From assembly GCA_028821515.1 (NCBI GenBank), contig JAPPGA010000034.1:62001-126000 (forward strand): 64,000 nt of DNA. The letters run 5' to 3'. The DNA is from Gammaproteobacteria bacterium (lineage in GTDB: Bacteria > Pseudomonadota > Gammaproteobacteria > Pseudomonadales > Azotimanducaceae). Made by a program: the position numbers and the translations under genes. Shown here in pieces: positions 9,901 through 18,765 of this stretch; positions within the stretch are counted from its first letter, which is position 1; every line of letters begins with the position of its first letter. The notes beneath the pieces were generated by a model. It saw only the letters and a list, made by a program, of their open reading frames with translations, searched no databases and was not told the origin of the DNA.

Positions 9901-12900
9901 ACCAAGACCACCAAAGTGCCGCCGGGAGTGCCGACTCTGACCGTCCCCGCGACAGACGCCGACGGCACCTACAAGGCGACTTGGACCAGCCCGACGGGCG
10001 CGACGAGATACGAACTTCAGCAGAAGGTCGGATCGGGCATGTGGTCAGAGTCGGAGAGCTTGACGGCGACGACGAAGAACTACACCGGCAAGACTCCGGC
10101 GATCTACATGTACCGGGTGCGCGCGTGCGCCGGATCGGACAACTGTGGTGACTGGTCGGAGACCAAGACCACGAAGGTGCCGCCCGGCACACCGAAGCTG
10201 ACAGTTCCGGCGACGAATTCAGGCGGCAGCTACGCGGTGACGTGGACGAGTCCCTCGGGAGCGACGGGCTACGAGTTGGAAGAGAAGTCCGGGAGCGGGA
10301 ACTTCGGCAACGTCCACAACGGAAGCGCCGCTTCAAAGAACATCACGGGCAAGACCGACGGCACATACGGTTACCGCGTACGGGCGTGCGCTGGAGCGGG
10401 CAACTGCGGTGGCTGGTCTTCCACCAAGACGGTTCGCGTAGGGGGGGATCTCACCGCCAGCCCGAATCCGTCGAATGACGGCAGCTACACGGTGTCCTGG
10501 TCGGCGATCCCCGCGGCGGAGTCCTACGACCTATTCGAGGATGGCGTGTCGGTGTATCACGGTACGGAGACCACGAGGTCCTTCAGCGGCAAGGCCGCGG
10601 GCAGCTACACGTACACCCTCGAGTTCTGCGAACTGATCTTCGACGAGGAGCTTTGCGACATAGGGTCGGGGTACGCGGCACTGACCGTAACGGTCACGAC
10701 GCCGCCGCTGGCGCCGACCCTGACAGTGCCGGCCACGGACGCGGACGGCAGGTACGACGCGACTTGGACCAGCCCGACGGGAGCGACGAGCTACGAGCTG
10801 CAGGAGAAAGTCGGATCGGGGATGTGGTCGGAGTCGGAGAGCTTGATGGCGACGACGAAGACCTACACGGGCAAGACCCCGGCGATCTACATGTACCGGG
10901 TTCGCGCGTGCGCGGGCACGGACAACTGCGGCGACTGGTCGGCGACCGGGACCACCAAAGTGCCACCGGCGGCGCCGAAGCTGACGGTCCCGGCCATGGA
11001 TTCGGACGGCAGCTACGACGCGATGTGGACGAGCCCGACGGGAGCGACGAGCTACGAGCTGCAGGAGAAAGTCGGATCGGGGATGTGGTCGGAGTCGGAG
11101 AGCTTGATGGCGACGACGAAGACCTACACGGGCAAGACCCCGGCGATCTACATGTACCGGGTTCGCGCGTGCGCGGGCACGGACAACTGCGGCGACTGGT
11201 CGGCGACCGGGACCACCAAAGTGCCGCCGGCGGCACCGAAGCTGACGGTCCCGGCCACAGATGCCGACGGCAACTACACGATCTCGTGGATGAGCGTCCC
11301 CGGAGCGACGAGCTACAAGCTGGAGGAGAAGCCCCCGGGCGGATCGTTCTCGCACATATACGAGGGCGACGACACGTCATACGAAATTGCGAGTAAGACT
11401 GCCGGTATCTACATGTACCGGATTCAGGCAGGTGCGGGAACGGGCAACTGCGGCGACTGGTCTTCGACGAAGACGATAAAGGTGCCGCCCGGGATGCCGA
11501 CGCTGACGGTCCCGGCGACGGACGCCGACGGAAGCTACGCCGTCACGTGGACCAGCCTTTCGGGCGCGACGAGCTACGAACTGGAGGAGAAGCCAGCTAG
11601 CGGCAGCTTCGCCAACGTCTATAGCGGAAGCGGCACTTCAACAGACATCACGGGCAAGGCCGACGGCACGTACAGCTACCGGGTGCGCGCCTGCGCCGGG
11701 ACCGGCAACTGCGGCGCCTGGTCGACGACGAAGTCGGTGACGGTGGAGCGGCCGCTCGTCTCACCCAACAATCCACCGTTAGCCGTGGACGACGCGGCGG
11801 AGACGACATTCGGCACACCGGTCGAGATCGCCGTTCTGGAAAACGACACGGACGTGGACGGCGATGACCTGACGGTGATGTCCGTGACGACGCCGAGAAA
11901 CGGCACGGTGGCCATCACCAGTGATGACGCCGGCAACAACACGCTGGTCACCTACACGCCCGGGAGCAGGCACCCCGGCTCGGATACGTTCGACTACACG
12001 GTCTACGACGGCACCGCCACTGACACCGGCACGGTCGAGGTGACGGTGGGCTTCGTGAAAGTGACGCCCAACCCAAGCACCACGGGCAACTACACGCTGT
12101 CCTGGCAAGGAACGCTGCAGGCAGACAGGTACCGGGTCTCGGAGAGTGTCCCGGGCGGCGAGCCCTTGTGGAGCGACCACTCGACGACCAGCGTGGAGTA
12201 CACCGGCAAGGCAGCGGGCGAATACAGCTACGTGGTGTTGAGCTGCCACTCGCGGCTGGGGGACGAGATGTGCGAGGAATACGGCCGCGTGACGGCGCGG
12301 GTCGTGCTGCCCATCACGCCCGGCAATCTGCCCTACAGATCCGGAGTGACCAAGGGCGGCGACGCCTACGTCAACGTGCCGATTGCACCTGTGCCGGGAG
12401 TCAACGGACTCGCACCGCGGCTGTCGATCGACTACAGCGGCGGCCGCGAGCGGCACCGGTCCGACCAGGAACTGCCGGCGGACATGATCGGCTACGGCTG
12501 GCGCGTCGGCGGGTTCTCGGCCATCCGCCGTTGCGTGAAGGGAACGGACGATAGCGACGGCATCTCGTTCGATGACACTGACGAGCTGTGCCTGGACGGC
12601 GAGCCGTTGGAGAAGATCAAGGAAGGCACGGAGAATCCGAAGGTCCCCCCGGAGTACCGCACGGCGCGGGAGAGCTTCGCGAAGGTCCTGCTGATAGACA
12701 ACGAGACAGGCGACTGGTTCGAGGTGCACCTGCCGGACGGCACCGTGCGCGAGTACGGCCGCACACTCGACAGCCAGCTCTGGAAGCCGGCGCGGCAGGC
12801 GAGCGGGTCCGACCCGGCTGAGCCGGCGGCGCCTTTCCTGTGGTCGATCAACAAGCAGACGGACGCGTTCGGCAACCTCATGCAGTACGAGTACTACGAG

Positions 12901-15900
12901 GACAACACCAACCTGGCGCGGCATCCGAAGAAGATCACCTACGGCAACGCTAAAGACGCCACGATCGAGTTCGTCTACAAGCCGCGCGACGACCTTGACT
13001 CGACGCAGGTAGGGAGCTTCTCCCTCGGCCAGCCGCAACGATTGACCTACATCCATCTGCGGCTCGGCGGCTCGCTGGTGCGCGACTACCGGCTGGCGTA
13101 CAAGAGAACGAGCACCGGCCAGGTGCGCCTGAACGAGCTGCAGACGTGCGGGTACGAGCCGTCCGGTACGTACCACTGCCTGTCGCCGCTGGCGATCGGC
13201 TGGCAGGGTGCCGCCAGCGGAACCTGGGTCAACCAACTGACGGATCCCATGGGGGTGGAGACGACGTTCGCGATCGAGACGATGAGCGAGTCCGATCCGC
13301 ACAGCTTCGTGTTAGCGGCGAACGACACGCCTTTCGGCACCACCAGCCTGCCGGCCAACACGCGGGCGCTGCCGGCGAAGAACGACACTGTCAAGCCGGT
13401 GGTGACCGGCATCACGCGCAGCGACGGCATCGGCGGCACGCGCCGGACCAGCTACGCGTATCTTGGCCGCGGCGTCGAGAACACTCGCAACTGGGGCTTC
13501 CTTGGATTCCACGCGATCCGCGAGACGGATGGCGCGTCGGGCATCGTGACCTACACGCAGTACCGGCTCGACCATCCGCACTTCGGCCGCCCCGCGCAGG
13601 TGGTGCGGTACCACGGCAACTACATCAGGCCCACGAGCACAACGAAGGCAAAGACGCCGCTGTCGAAACGCGCGGTGCGCTACGCGGAGAAGTCGGTGGC
13701 GCACACGGGATCTACCGTGAAGACGACGCTGCCGTACGCCGAGGAGACCATGGAGTGGCTCTACGAGGGCACGTCCACCCTCGGCGCGGTGCGGACCACA
13801 GAGACGCTGACGCTGCCCTCCAGGTTCGTGACCAAGGTGGTGCGCGAGACGCGCACCGGGCACGCGGCGACCGGCGACGGCGACGGCGGCTCGGACTGGG
13901 GAGCCGGCCAGTCGCACACGCTGTCCGGGATCCAGCGGACGACGCAGCAGACGCTGTCGTTCGACAACGACGAGGCCAACTGGGCGCTGGGGTTCGTCAA
14001 CAACATCGGCGTCAACCACTACGGCCCCAACAGCGGCGACACCCGCGGAACGCTGAACTGGACCGAGACGGTGGGGCGCACGCGGATCGCGGGCACGCTG
14101 GCACCGGACGTGGTGACGCGTTTTCCGGGCGACGACCTCCAGCACAGGACGGACTACGGCTACGACACCAAGGGCAATCGGAAGACGGCCTCGGAGACCG
14201 AGGGCGTTCCGGCCTCAAATGCGGGAGGACAATCGTCGCAGACGGCGGATGACTCGGCGCGGATCTGGGAGGTGCTGGGATTCGGCGCGGGCCGCTTCCC
14301 GACGTCCTGGAAGAACCCGCTGAATCACAGGGAGTATGCGACGCACCACGTCGGCCTGGGTGTTCCGGCGACGACCACGGACGCCAACAACCGGCGCACC
14401 TCGTACGCCTACGACGGCCTCGGCCGGGAGATCTCGCGCACGCGCCACTGGGACAGCGTGACGACGACGAAGGACGGCGTCACGACAACGGAGGACGTGA
14501 AGACCACCACCGCCTATGCGCCGTGCGACGACGACAACACGTGCGACGCGGTGGAGGCGACGATCGCTGGCTGCGGCACCCGCTACTCGGTGGCCCCGGT
14601 GATGAAGGTGACGACGTCGGCGCCGGACATGCCGGACTCGACCGCCTACCTGGACATGTTCGGGCGGGCGATACGCACGGCCGTCGAAGGCTTCGACGGA
14701 ACCGACCGGCGTGTGGACGCGTTCTACGACGCGCGCGGCCGGATGGTTTGCGAGAGCGAGCCGTACCACGCGGGCGATGAGGCGCGATACACGCGCTACG
14801 CCTACGACATCCGCGACCGGCTGACGCGCGCGGCCCGGCCCGACGGCGGGACGACCGGAATCATGTACGCGGCGGCGTCGAACCGGGTGACGGCGACGGT
14901 CACGGAGACCGTGATGGCCACGAACGGGAACGAGACGCTGGCGACGCGCAAGACGAAGCGGACGCACAACGTGCTCGGAGAGCTCGTGTCGACCGTCGAG
15001 GGGGCGGCCGAGGCCGCGTCGAAGCGGGTGACGACGAGCTATGTATACGACGGCGCCGGGCGGCTGGAGACCGTGACGATCGGCGATCAGACGACGACGT
15101 TCGCCTACGACGCCGCGGGCAACCGCGCGAGCGTCAAGAACCCGAACCTGGGCGCGACCGTGAACGCGGGCGACGACACGAACAGAGTGCCGGTGAGCGT
15201 CAAGTTCGCCTACAACGGCCACGGCGAGCTGACCGAGCGCACCGACGCGCGCGGCGCGACCCACTACGGCTACGACAAGCTGGGCCGGCGCACCTGCGCG
15301 GCGGACCGCGGCGGCACCGCGACCTGGGAGTACGACCCGGCCAACGGCAGGGGCCTGCTGAAGCGCCGCGGCTACGACCGGGACACCGTCCGGACGAGCG
15401 CCTCGAACTGCCCGTTCGGCGACGACTTCGCGGAGACCTATACCTACAACGACGACGCGCGGCTCGAGACGGTGACGACATCGATCGTCGACGACGCTAA
15501 CGCGACCACGACGCTGACGCGCAGGCACGCGTACGACGACTACGGACGGCTGGCGTCGACGACCTATCCGTCGTCGGCGATGGACGCGGTGACGGTCGGA
15601 TACGAGTACAACGAGCACGGCTACCGGTCGAAGCTGAAGCACGGTGAGACGGCGCTGGTGGAGGTGAAGGCGCAGACGGCCTACGGCCAGTCCAGGGCGG
15701 AGAACTACGGCAACGGCGTTCGGACCAGGCGGGACTACGACAAGCTGGGGCGGCTGAAGGATACCGACACGATTCGCCGCGGCGGGGCGACGATCCAGGA
15801 CAACACCTACGCCTGGCGCAGCGACGGCTCGCTGCAGCGGCGCGCGGCGCGCGCGGGCAGCCAGGTCAAGCGCGAGTTCCTGGACTACGACTATCTGAAC

Positions 15901-17661
15901 CGGCTGACGAGCGCGGCGACGCGCATCGGGGGCTCGGCGACGGCGAGCCGGACGCTGACGTTCGGCTACGACCTTCGAGGCAACCTGAAGACCAGGACCA
16001 GCGACGTGTCGGGGGACGACAACGTGACGAGCGCCTATCCGGAGACGTCGAACCGGCTTATTTCGGCCACCGTCGGCGACGTGCCGTACACGTTCCCGCA
16101 CGACACCAGCGGCCACATCGAGCAATACGAGTGCAAGGACCCGGACGAGAACGACGAGGTCGACCCCTGCGCCGACGTCGACGACACGTTCATCGACTGG
16201 AACGCGCGCGGACTCGCCGAGAAGGTGACGGTGGGCGAGAGCAAGACCGCCGATACGCCGGCGGCGCGGGACAGCTTCCGCTACGGCCCGGACGGGGCGC
16301 GCTACTTCAAGAAGAGCGAGTGGACGGTCGGCTCCGGCGCCGCGGCGACCCTGAAGACGTCGCGCAAGTACTACGCGGGCGCGTACGAGAAGACGGTGAC
16401 GGCGGGCGGCGAGACGGTGGAGCGCACGCGCATCGGCGACTCGGTGGTGCATGTCAGGACCACCCCCGCGAGCATGATGGCGAGCGCGCCGCCGCCGGTG
16501 TTCGAGTACGTCCACCGGGACCACCTGGGCTCGGTGGAGGCGGTGACGGACCAAGCCGGCAACGAGCTGATCGTGCTGGCCCACGACCCCTACGGGGAGC
16601 GGCGCAAGAAGGACTGGACCGGGCAGCTGGCGGATACGGAGATCGAGTCCCTGCTGAGCGCCCACGGCGAGCGGGTGTCGCGGGGATTCACCCGGCACGA
16701 GCACCTGGACCGCACCGGACTGATCCACATGAACGGGCGGATGTACGACCCGCGCCTGGGCCGGTTCCTGAGCCCGGACCCGATCGTCGGGGATCCCACT
16801 TCAAGCCGGTCCTGGAACCTATACAGCTACGTCAGGAACAACCCCTTTAGCTACGTCGATCCGACCGGGGAGTTGGAGATCCTCATCGTCACAGCGTCCA
16901 GGTGTGATTGGGTGTGCTGGGAGGATACTCACTATTGGTTGGATTGGTGGGATGCGTCGCATGGGTGGCGGGGCGACTCGTGGGACATCAGCCCGTGGGA
17001 CTCCGAAGACAGCTACGATCTTGCCGAAAGCATCCGCGCCGACGCGGAAAACACGCTCGACGCACTGGACAAGAGCGTCGCGGACCAGCCGATAAACCAT
17101 GATCGTGACGCGCTTTGGGCTTCGATAAGGGTCTACTTCGATGACACCGGCGGGCTCTTGGACAAGGAGGGGATACCGTATGATCCGCAGCGTGGATTCG
17201 CGGCGGCGCTGTACAAGATAAACGGCCACTACTATCTCGTATTTCGGGGTACTCAAGGAGGAAGTTTCCGCAACTGGTGGGCGAACCTCCGCCAAGCGTT
17301 GGGCTTTCCCTCCTCGCAGTACAAGCAGGCCATCGAACTCGCCCAAGCGGTATACCAAAAGTTGCGCGGCAATGTGACTTTTGTAGGCCATTCGCTGGGC
17401 GGTGGCCTGGCGTCTGCCGCGAGGTTTGCGATCGCAGGGTCACGGGCCATCACGTTCAACGCAGCGGGCCTGCACTCGCGGTACCGCACGGACGAACCCG
17501 GCGAAATCCGCGCACACCACATCCGGGGCGACCCGCTGAGCGTGGTGCAGGATCTCGTTCCGTTCCTGCCGGAGGCTGCAGGGACGCGCATCGAGCACCC
17601 CTATCAGTACAATGGGCCGTTTTGGGAGCGGCACTCATACAAGGCCTTCCCGCTCTGGTAG
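6958..17661 (+). CDS. Giant exported FN3-SpvB-RHS protein with C-terminal lipase toxin
   Basis: 3567 residues. The start is a TTG with GGAG 7 bases upstream, followed by a Sec signal peptide (IARFAGLAITVAGMAFATAS). Domains in order: 19 FN3-like modules, of which 18 run from about residue 33 to 1600. Fifteen belong to an 87-residue TLTVPATDxDG type and four to a PNPSxDGSYT type with LYEDG. A cadherin-like domain follows (about 1604-1699, VLENDTDVDGDDLTV), then the last FN3 module, an SpvB-like region from about 1790, YD repeats from about 2395, and an RHS core ending at NPFSYVDPTG near residue 3304. The 263-residue C-terminus has a class-3-lipase nucleophile elbow GHSLGGG (Ser3479); RGDPLS and ERHSY may supply Asp and His. 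By analogy with RHS toxins, the shell encloses and delivers the C-terminal effector. Confidence 0.93.
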   Translation: MAGKPNRTSRIARFAGLAITVAGMAFATASWAGITSSENPSTDGSYTISWSAVPNAHSHQLYEDGTLVYDSTGTSWSASGKAAGDYEYTVGYCEYIFDEEMCFGSGYTALTVTVSPPAPGAPTLTAPATDADGSYTVSWTASTGASSYKLEEKPAGGSFSSAYDGAKRSHKITGKTAGIYEYRVQACAGSDNCGDWSSTKTTKVPPGKPTLTVPATDSDGDYTVSWTAPSGATSYELEEKPAGGSFSSAYDGDGTSQEIEDNTPGIYTYRVRACAGSGNCGRWSSTKTTKVPPGKPTLTVPATDSDGDYTVSWTAPSGATSYELEEKPAGGSFSSAYDGDGTSQEIEDNTPGIYTYRVRACAGSGNCGRWSSTKTTKVPPGKPTLTVPATDSDGDYTVSWTAPSGATSYELEEKPAGGRFANVYDGDSTSESISDKPDGTYSYRARACAGTGNCSDWSSTESVAVERPPGAPTLTVPATDSDGRYKVSWTSVSGSTSYELEEKPAGGSFSNVYDGGKTSKTITGKADGTYSYRVRACKSTCGSWSSTESVVVEHPPGAPTLTVPATDSDGDYTVSWTSPPGATSYKLEEKSGSGNFANVYSGANTSASISDKADGTYSYRVRACNSTCGSWSSTKSVVVEHPPAAPTLTVPATDSDGDYTVSWTSPSGATSYKLEEKSGSGNFANIYSGSDTSRNIKGKADGTYSYRVRACNSTCGSWSSTKSVVVEHPPAAPTLTVPTTDRDGDYTVSWTSVSGATSYKLEEKSGSGSFANIYSGSDTSRSITDKADGAYSYRVRACTSTCGDWSSTATVNVVSDLRASPNPSADGSYTVSWTPIPNAESYQLYEDGTLVYDSTGTTWSFSGKVAGSYEYTLEFCELIFDEEHCDLPSGYESLTVTVTTPPLAPTLTVPATDADGSYTASWTESAGATSYKLEEKAAGGSFSNVYDGANRSHGISGKAVGIYMYRVQACAGSDNCGDWSETKTTKVPPGVPTLTVPATDADGTYKATWTSPTGATRYELQQKVGSGMWSESESLTATTKNYTGKTPAIYMYRVRACAGSDNCGDWSETKTTKVPPGTPKLTVPATNSGGSYAVTWTSPSGATGYELEEKSGSGNFGNVHNGSAASKNITGKTDGTYGYRVRACAGAGNCGGWSSTKTVRVGGDLTASPNPSNDGSYTVSWSAIPAAESYDLFEDGVSVYHGTETTRSFSGKAAGSYTYTLEFCELIFDEELCDIGSGYAALTVTVTTPPLAPTLTVPATDADGRYDATWTSPTGATSYELQEKVGSGMWSESESLMATTKTYTGKTPAIYMYRVRACAGTDNCGDWSATGTTKVPPAAPKLTVPAMDSDGSYDAMWTSPTGATSYELQEKVGSGMWSESESLMATTKTYTGKTPAIYMYRVRACAGTDNCGDWSATGTTKVPPAAPKLTVPATDADGNYTISWMSVPGATSYKLEEKPPGGSFSHIYEGDDTSYEIASKTAGIYMYRIQAGAGTGNCGDWSSTKTIKVPPGMPTLTVPATDADGSYAVTWTSLSGATSYELEEKPASGSFANVYSGSGTSTDITGKADGTYSYRVRACAGTGNCGAWSTTKSVTVERPLVSPNNPPLAVDDAAETTFGTPVEIAVLENDTDVDGDDLTVMSVTTPRNGTVAITSDDAGNNTLVTYTPGSRHPGSDTFDYTVYDGTATDTGTVEVTVGFVKVTPNPSTTGNYTLSWQGTLQADRYRVSESVPGGEPLWSDHSTTSVEYTGKAAGEYSYVVLSCHSRLGDEMCEEYGRVTARVVLPITPGNLPYRSGVTKGGDAYVNVPIAPVPGVNGLAPRLSIDYSGGRERHRSDQELPADMIGYGWRVGGFSAIRRCVKGTDDSDGISFDDTDELCLDGEPLEKIKEGTENPKVPPEYRTARESFAKVLLIDNETGDWFEVHLPDGTVREYGRTLDSQLWKPARQASGSDPAEPAAPFLWSINKQTDAFGNLMQYEYYEDNTNLARHPKKITYGNAKDATIEFVYKPRDDLDSTQVGSFSLGQPQRLTYIHLRLGGSLVRDYRLAYKRTSTGQVRLNELQTCGYEPSGTYHCLSPLAIGWQGAASGTWVNQLTDPMGVETTFAIETMSESDPHSFVLAANDTPFGTTSLPANTRALPAKNDTVKPVVTGITRSDGIGGTRRTSYAYLGRGVENTRNWGFLGFHAIRETDGASGIVTYTQYRLDHPHFGRPAQVVRYHGNYIRPTSTTKAKTPLSKRAVRYAEKSVAHTGSTVKTTLPYAEETMEWLYEGTSTLGAVRTTETLTLPSRFVTKVVRETRTGHAATGDGDGGSDWGAGQSHTLSGIQRTTQQTLSFDNDEANWALGFVNNIGVNHYGPNSGDTRGTLNWTETVGRTRIAGTLAPDVVTRFPGDDLQHRTDYGYDTKGNRKTASETEGVPASNAGGQSSQTADDSARIWEVLGFGAGRFPTSWKNPLNHREYATHHVGLGVPATTTDANNRRTSYAYDGLGREISRTRHWDSVTTTKDGVTTTEDVKTTTAYAPCDDDNTCDAVEATIAGCGTRYSVAPVMKVTTSAPDMPDSTAYLDMFGRAIRTAVEGFDGTDRRVDAFYDARGRMVCESEPYHAGDEARYTRYAYDIRDRLTRAARPDGGTTGIMYAAASNRVTATVTETVMATNGNETLATRKTKRTHNVLGELVSTVEGAAEAASKRVTTSYVYDGAGRLETVTIGDQTTTFAYDAAGNRASVKNPNLGATVNAGDDTNRVPVSVKFAYNGHGELTERTDARGATHYGYDKLGRRTCAADRGGTATWEYDPANGRGLLKRRGYDRDTVRTSASNCPFGDDFAETYTYNDDARLETVTTSIVDDANATTTLTRRHAYDDYGRLASTTYPSSAMDAVTVGYEYNEHGYRSKLKHGETALVEVKAQTAYGQSRAENYGNGVRTRRDYDKLGRLKDTDTIRRGGATIQDNTYAWRSDGSLQRRAARAGSQVKREFLDYDYLNRLTSAATRIGGSATASRTLTFGYDLRGNLKTRTSDVSGDDNVTSAYPETSNRLISATVGDVPYTFPHDTSGHIEQYECKDPDENDEVDPCADVDDTFIDWNARGLAEKVTVGESKTADTPAARDSFRYGPDGARYFKKSEWTVGSGAAATLKTSRKYYAGAYEKTVTAGGETVERTRIGDSVVHVRTTPASMMASAPPPVFEYVHRDHLGSVEAVTDQAGNELIVLAHDPYGERRKKDWTGQLADTEIESLLSAHGERVSRGFTRHEHLDRTGLIHMNGRMYDPRLGRFLSPDPIVGDPTSSRSWNLYSYVRNNPFSYVDPTGELEILIVTASRCDWVCWEDTHYWLDWWDASHGWRGDSWDISPWDSEDSYDLAESIRADAENTLDALDKSVADQPINHDRDALWASIRVYFDDTGGLLDKEGIPYDPQRGFAAALYKINGHYYLVFRGTQGGSFRNWWANLRQALGFPSSQYKQAIELAQAVYQKLRGNVTFVGHSLGGGLASAARFAIAGSRAITFNAAGLHSRYRTDEPGEIRAHHIRGDPLSVVQDLVPFLPEAAGTRIEHPYQYNGPFWERHSYKAFPLW
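7570..8091 (+). repeat. Identical 261-bp tandem repeat (FN3 modules 3 and 4)
   Basis: Copies at 7570-7830 and 7831-8091 read as identical, and a third copy (from 8092) is identical for about its first 47 bases and then nearly so to about 8205. The period equals 87 codons, one FN3 module. This is recent in-frame module duplication. Confidence 0.9.
10771..11224 (+). repeat. Near-identical FN3 modules 15 and 16
   Basis: About 190 bp beginning at 10771 recur at 11032, again at a 261-bp period. Both encode the variant module with GSGMWSESESLMATTK. This is an independent duplication of a different module type from the one at 7570. Confidence 0.85.
15049..16869 (+). repeat. RHS core repeat, copy 1 (inside the complete gene)
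   Basis: This stretch recurs in the three downstream cassettes (copy 2 about 18738-20541, copy 3 about 22240-23951, copy 4 within 26328-28848). The central segment of about 540 bp starting at 16081 (matching 19753, 23163 and 28061) appears identical in all four. Flanking parts are mosaic. All end at the codon block for VDPTG. Confidence 0.9.
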
Positions 17662-17665
17662 ACGG

Positions 17666-18451
17666 ATGCAGCGAGTGACAAAAATGCGGCGTACAATGGC
17701 GAGGTTGGCCGTGGCCGGCGCGCTGGGAGTCGGGATGAACGCGGGCTGCGCGGTCCACCCGGAGAGTGCGGACTACTACTTCACGACGCCGGAGACGGTG
17801 ACGGCGGCGAGGGCGATCCGCCGAGGCGATGCGAGAAGCCTGGAAAGGATGATCGCCGGGGGCCTGGACGTGAATGCGCAGGGACGCGAGGGGATGGACC
17901 TGCTGAAGTGGTCCATGGGCCGGTTCTGCCTGAAGTGCTTTGAGACGCTGCTCGAGAGCGGGGCGGATATCGAACGCCCGCCGGCCGGGGAATACACCGG
18001 GAAGATCGAGCAGCTGTTTCTGATGCCGGTTATGCACTTGGCGGCACACTTAAACGACCCGGCGTACCTGGCGTCGCTGTTGCGACACGGGGGCAATCCG
18101 AACGCACTCAACGTATATGGCGCCAGGACGATCATCCACGAGGCGATAATGCTGTCCCGGATCGAGAACGTCCGGCTGTTGGTGGAGGCGGGCGCCGACA
18201 TCAACGCTCCGAGGGACATCTCGTTGGAGACGCCGCTGCATGAGGCGGTGGCGGTCAAGGAATACGAGATCGCGCATTACCTGCTGGAGCAAGGCGCCGA
18301 CCCGATGTTGGAGAACGCATGGGGCAACTCGGTGGTCGATACGATCAAACTGTTCAAGAACGCCGGTATTTGGGATCGCAGAATGCATGATTGGTACTTG
18401 AAATTCGTTGATCGTCTGGAACTGGATCCCGACGAAGTGACGCTGCCATGA
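17666..18451 (+). CDS. Ankyrin-repeat lipoprotein, probable lipase immunity protein
   Basis: 261 residues. A short basic N-terminus, a hydrophobic stretch and a lipobox-like cysteine (ALGVGMNAGC) predict a lipoprotein anchored facing the periplasm. Four or more ankyrin repeats follow (AIRRGDARSLERMIAGGLDVN, then repeats with LLxxGADI/D). It starts 4 bp after the stop of the lipase-ended RHS gene. Ankyrin proteins are a known immunity class in polymorphic toxin systems, and periplasmic lipoproteins commonly guard against lipase effectors, so immunity is the best inference. A close paralogue sits at 25009-25788. Internal ATGs at 17684 and 17696 are alternative starts. Confidence 0.8.
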   Translation: MQRVTKMRRTMARLAVAGALGVGMNAGCAVHPESADYYFTTPETVTAARAIRRGDARSLERMIAGGLDVNAQGREGMDLLKWSMGRFCLKCFETLLESGADIERPPAGEYTGKIEQLFLMPVMHLAAHLNDPAYLASLLRHGGNPNALNVYGARTIIHEAIMLSRIENVRLLVEAGADINAPRDISLETPLHEAVAVKEYEIAHYLLEQGADPMLENAWGNSVVDTIKLFKNAGIWDRRMHDWYLKFVDRLELDPDEVTLP

Positions 18452-18737
18452 GGCCCGAAAGCGCACTGGGGCCAACGGCGGGCCTGTTGGCTGACGCAGT
18501 AGGTCGAAGGCGCGGGTGGCCGATTCGGACTCATGCCAAAGTCGTCGCAAGCGTCATCGCGGCTAGACCGAGGAGCTAGCACTCCGCCTTGCGCGGCGAG
18601 GGGAGGTGGACTCTCGCAGGGTTGTCTCTCGAATAAGTCCACACGATGAGTCTATCGCGGAGCGAGACGGCAACCGGGCTGCGCTTAATCGGTTAGCCCG
18701 CAACTAGTTCTCCTCAGCTGGCCTCCCGGCCACCCAA
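18452..18737. repeat. Spacer repeated after both ankyrin genes
   Basis: No gene is seen. About 200 bp resemble the sequence after the second ankyrin gene (25789-26000), for example shared GGTGGACTCT and GTTGTCTCTCGA blocks. The duplicated unit therefore extended past the ankyrin gene. Confidence 0.6.
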
Positions 18738-18765
18738 CTACGACGGCGCCGGGCGGCTGGAGACC

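Noticed and set aside
7570..11500. Regularly spaced repeats resembling an array
   Set aside because: The period is 261 bp, in frame and protein-coding (FN3 modules). No short palindromic repeats with unique spacers occur, so it is not CRISPR.
14215..16728. Very long minus-strand open frame (837 codons) opposite the RHS core, with similar ones opposite the other cassettes (up to 1034 codons at 26149-29253)
   Set aside because: They mirror the GC-rich plus-strand RHS frame, are Arg/His/Val-rich with no domain, and recur only because the core itself is repeated.
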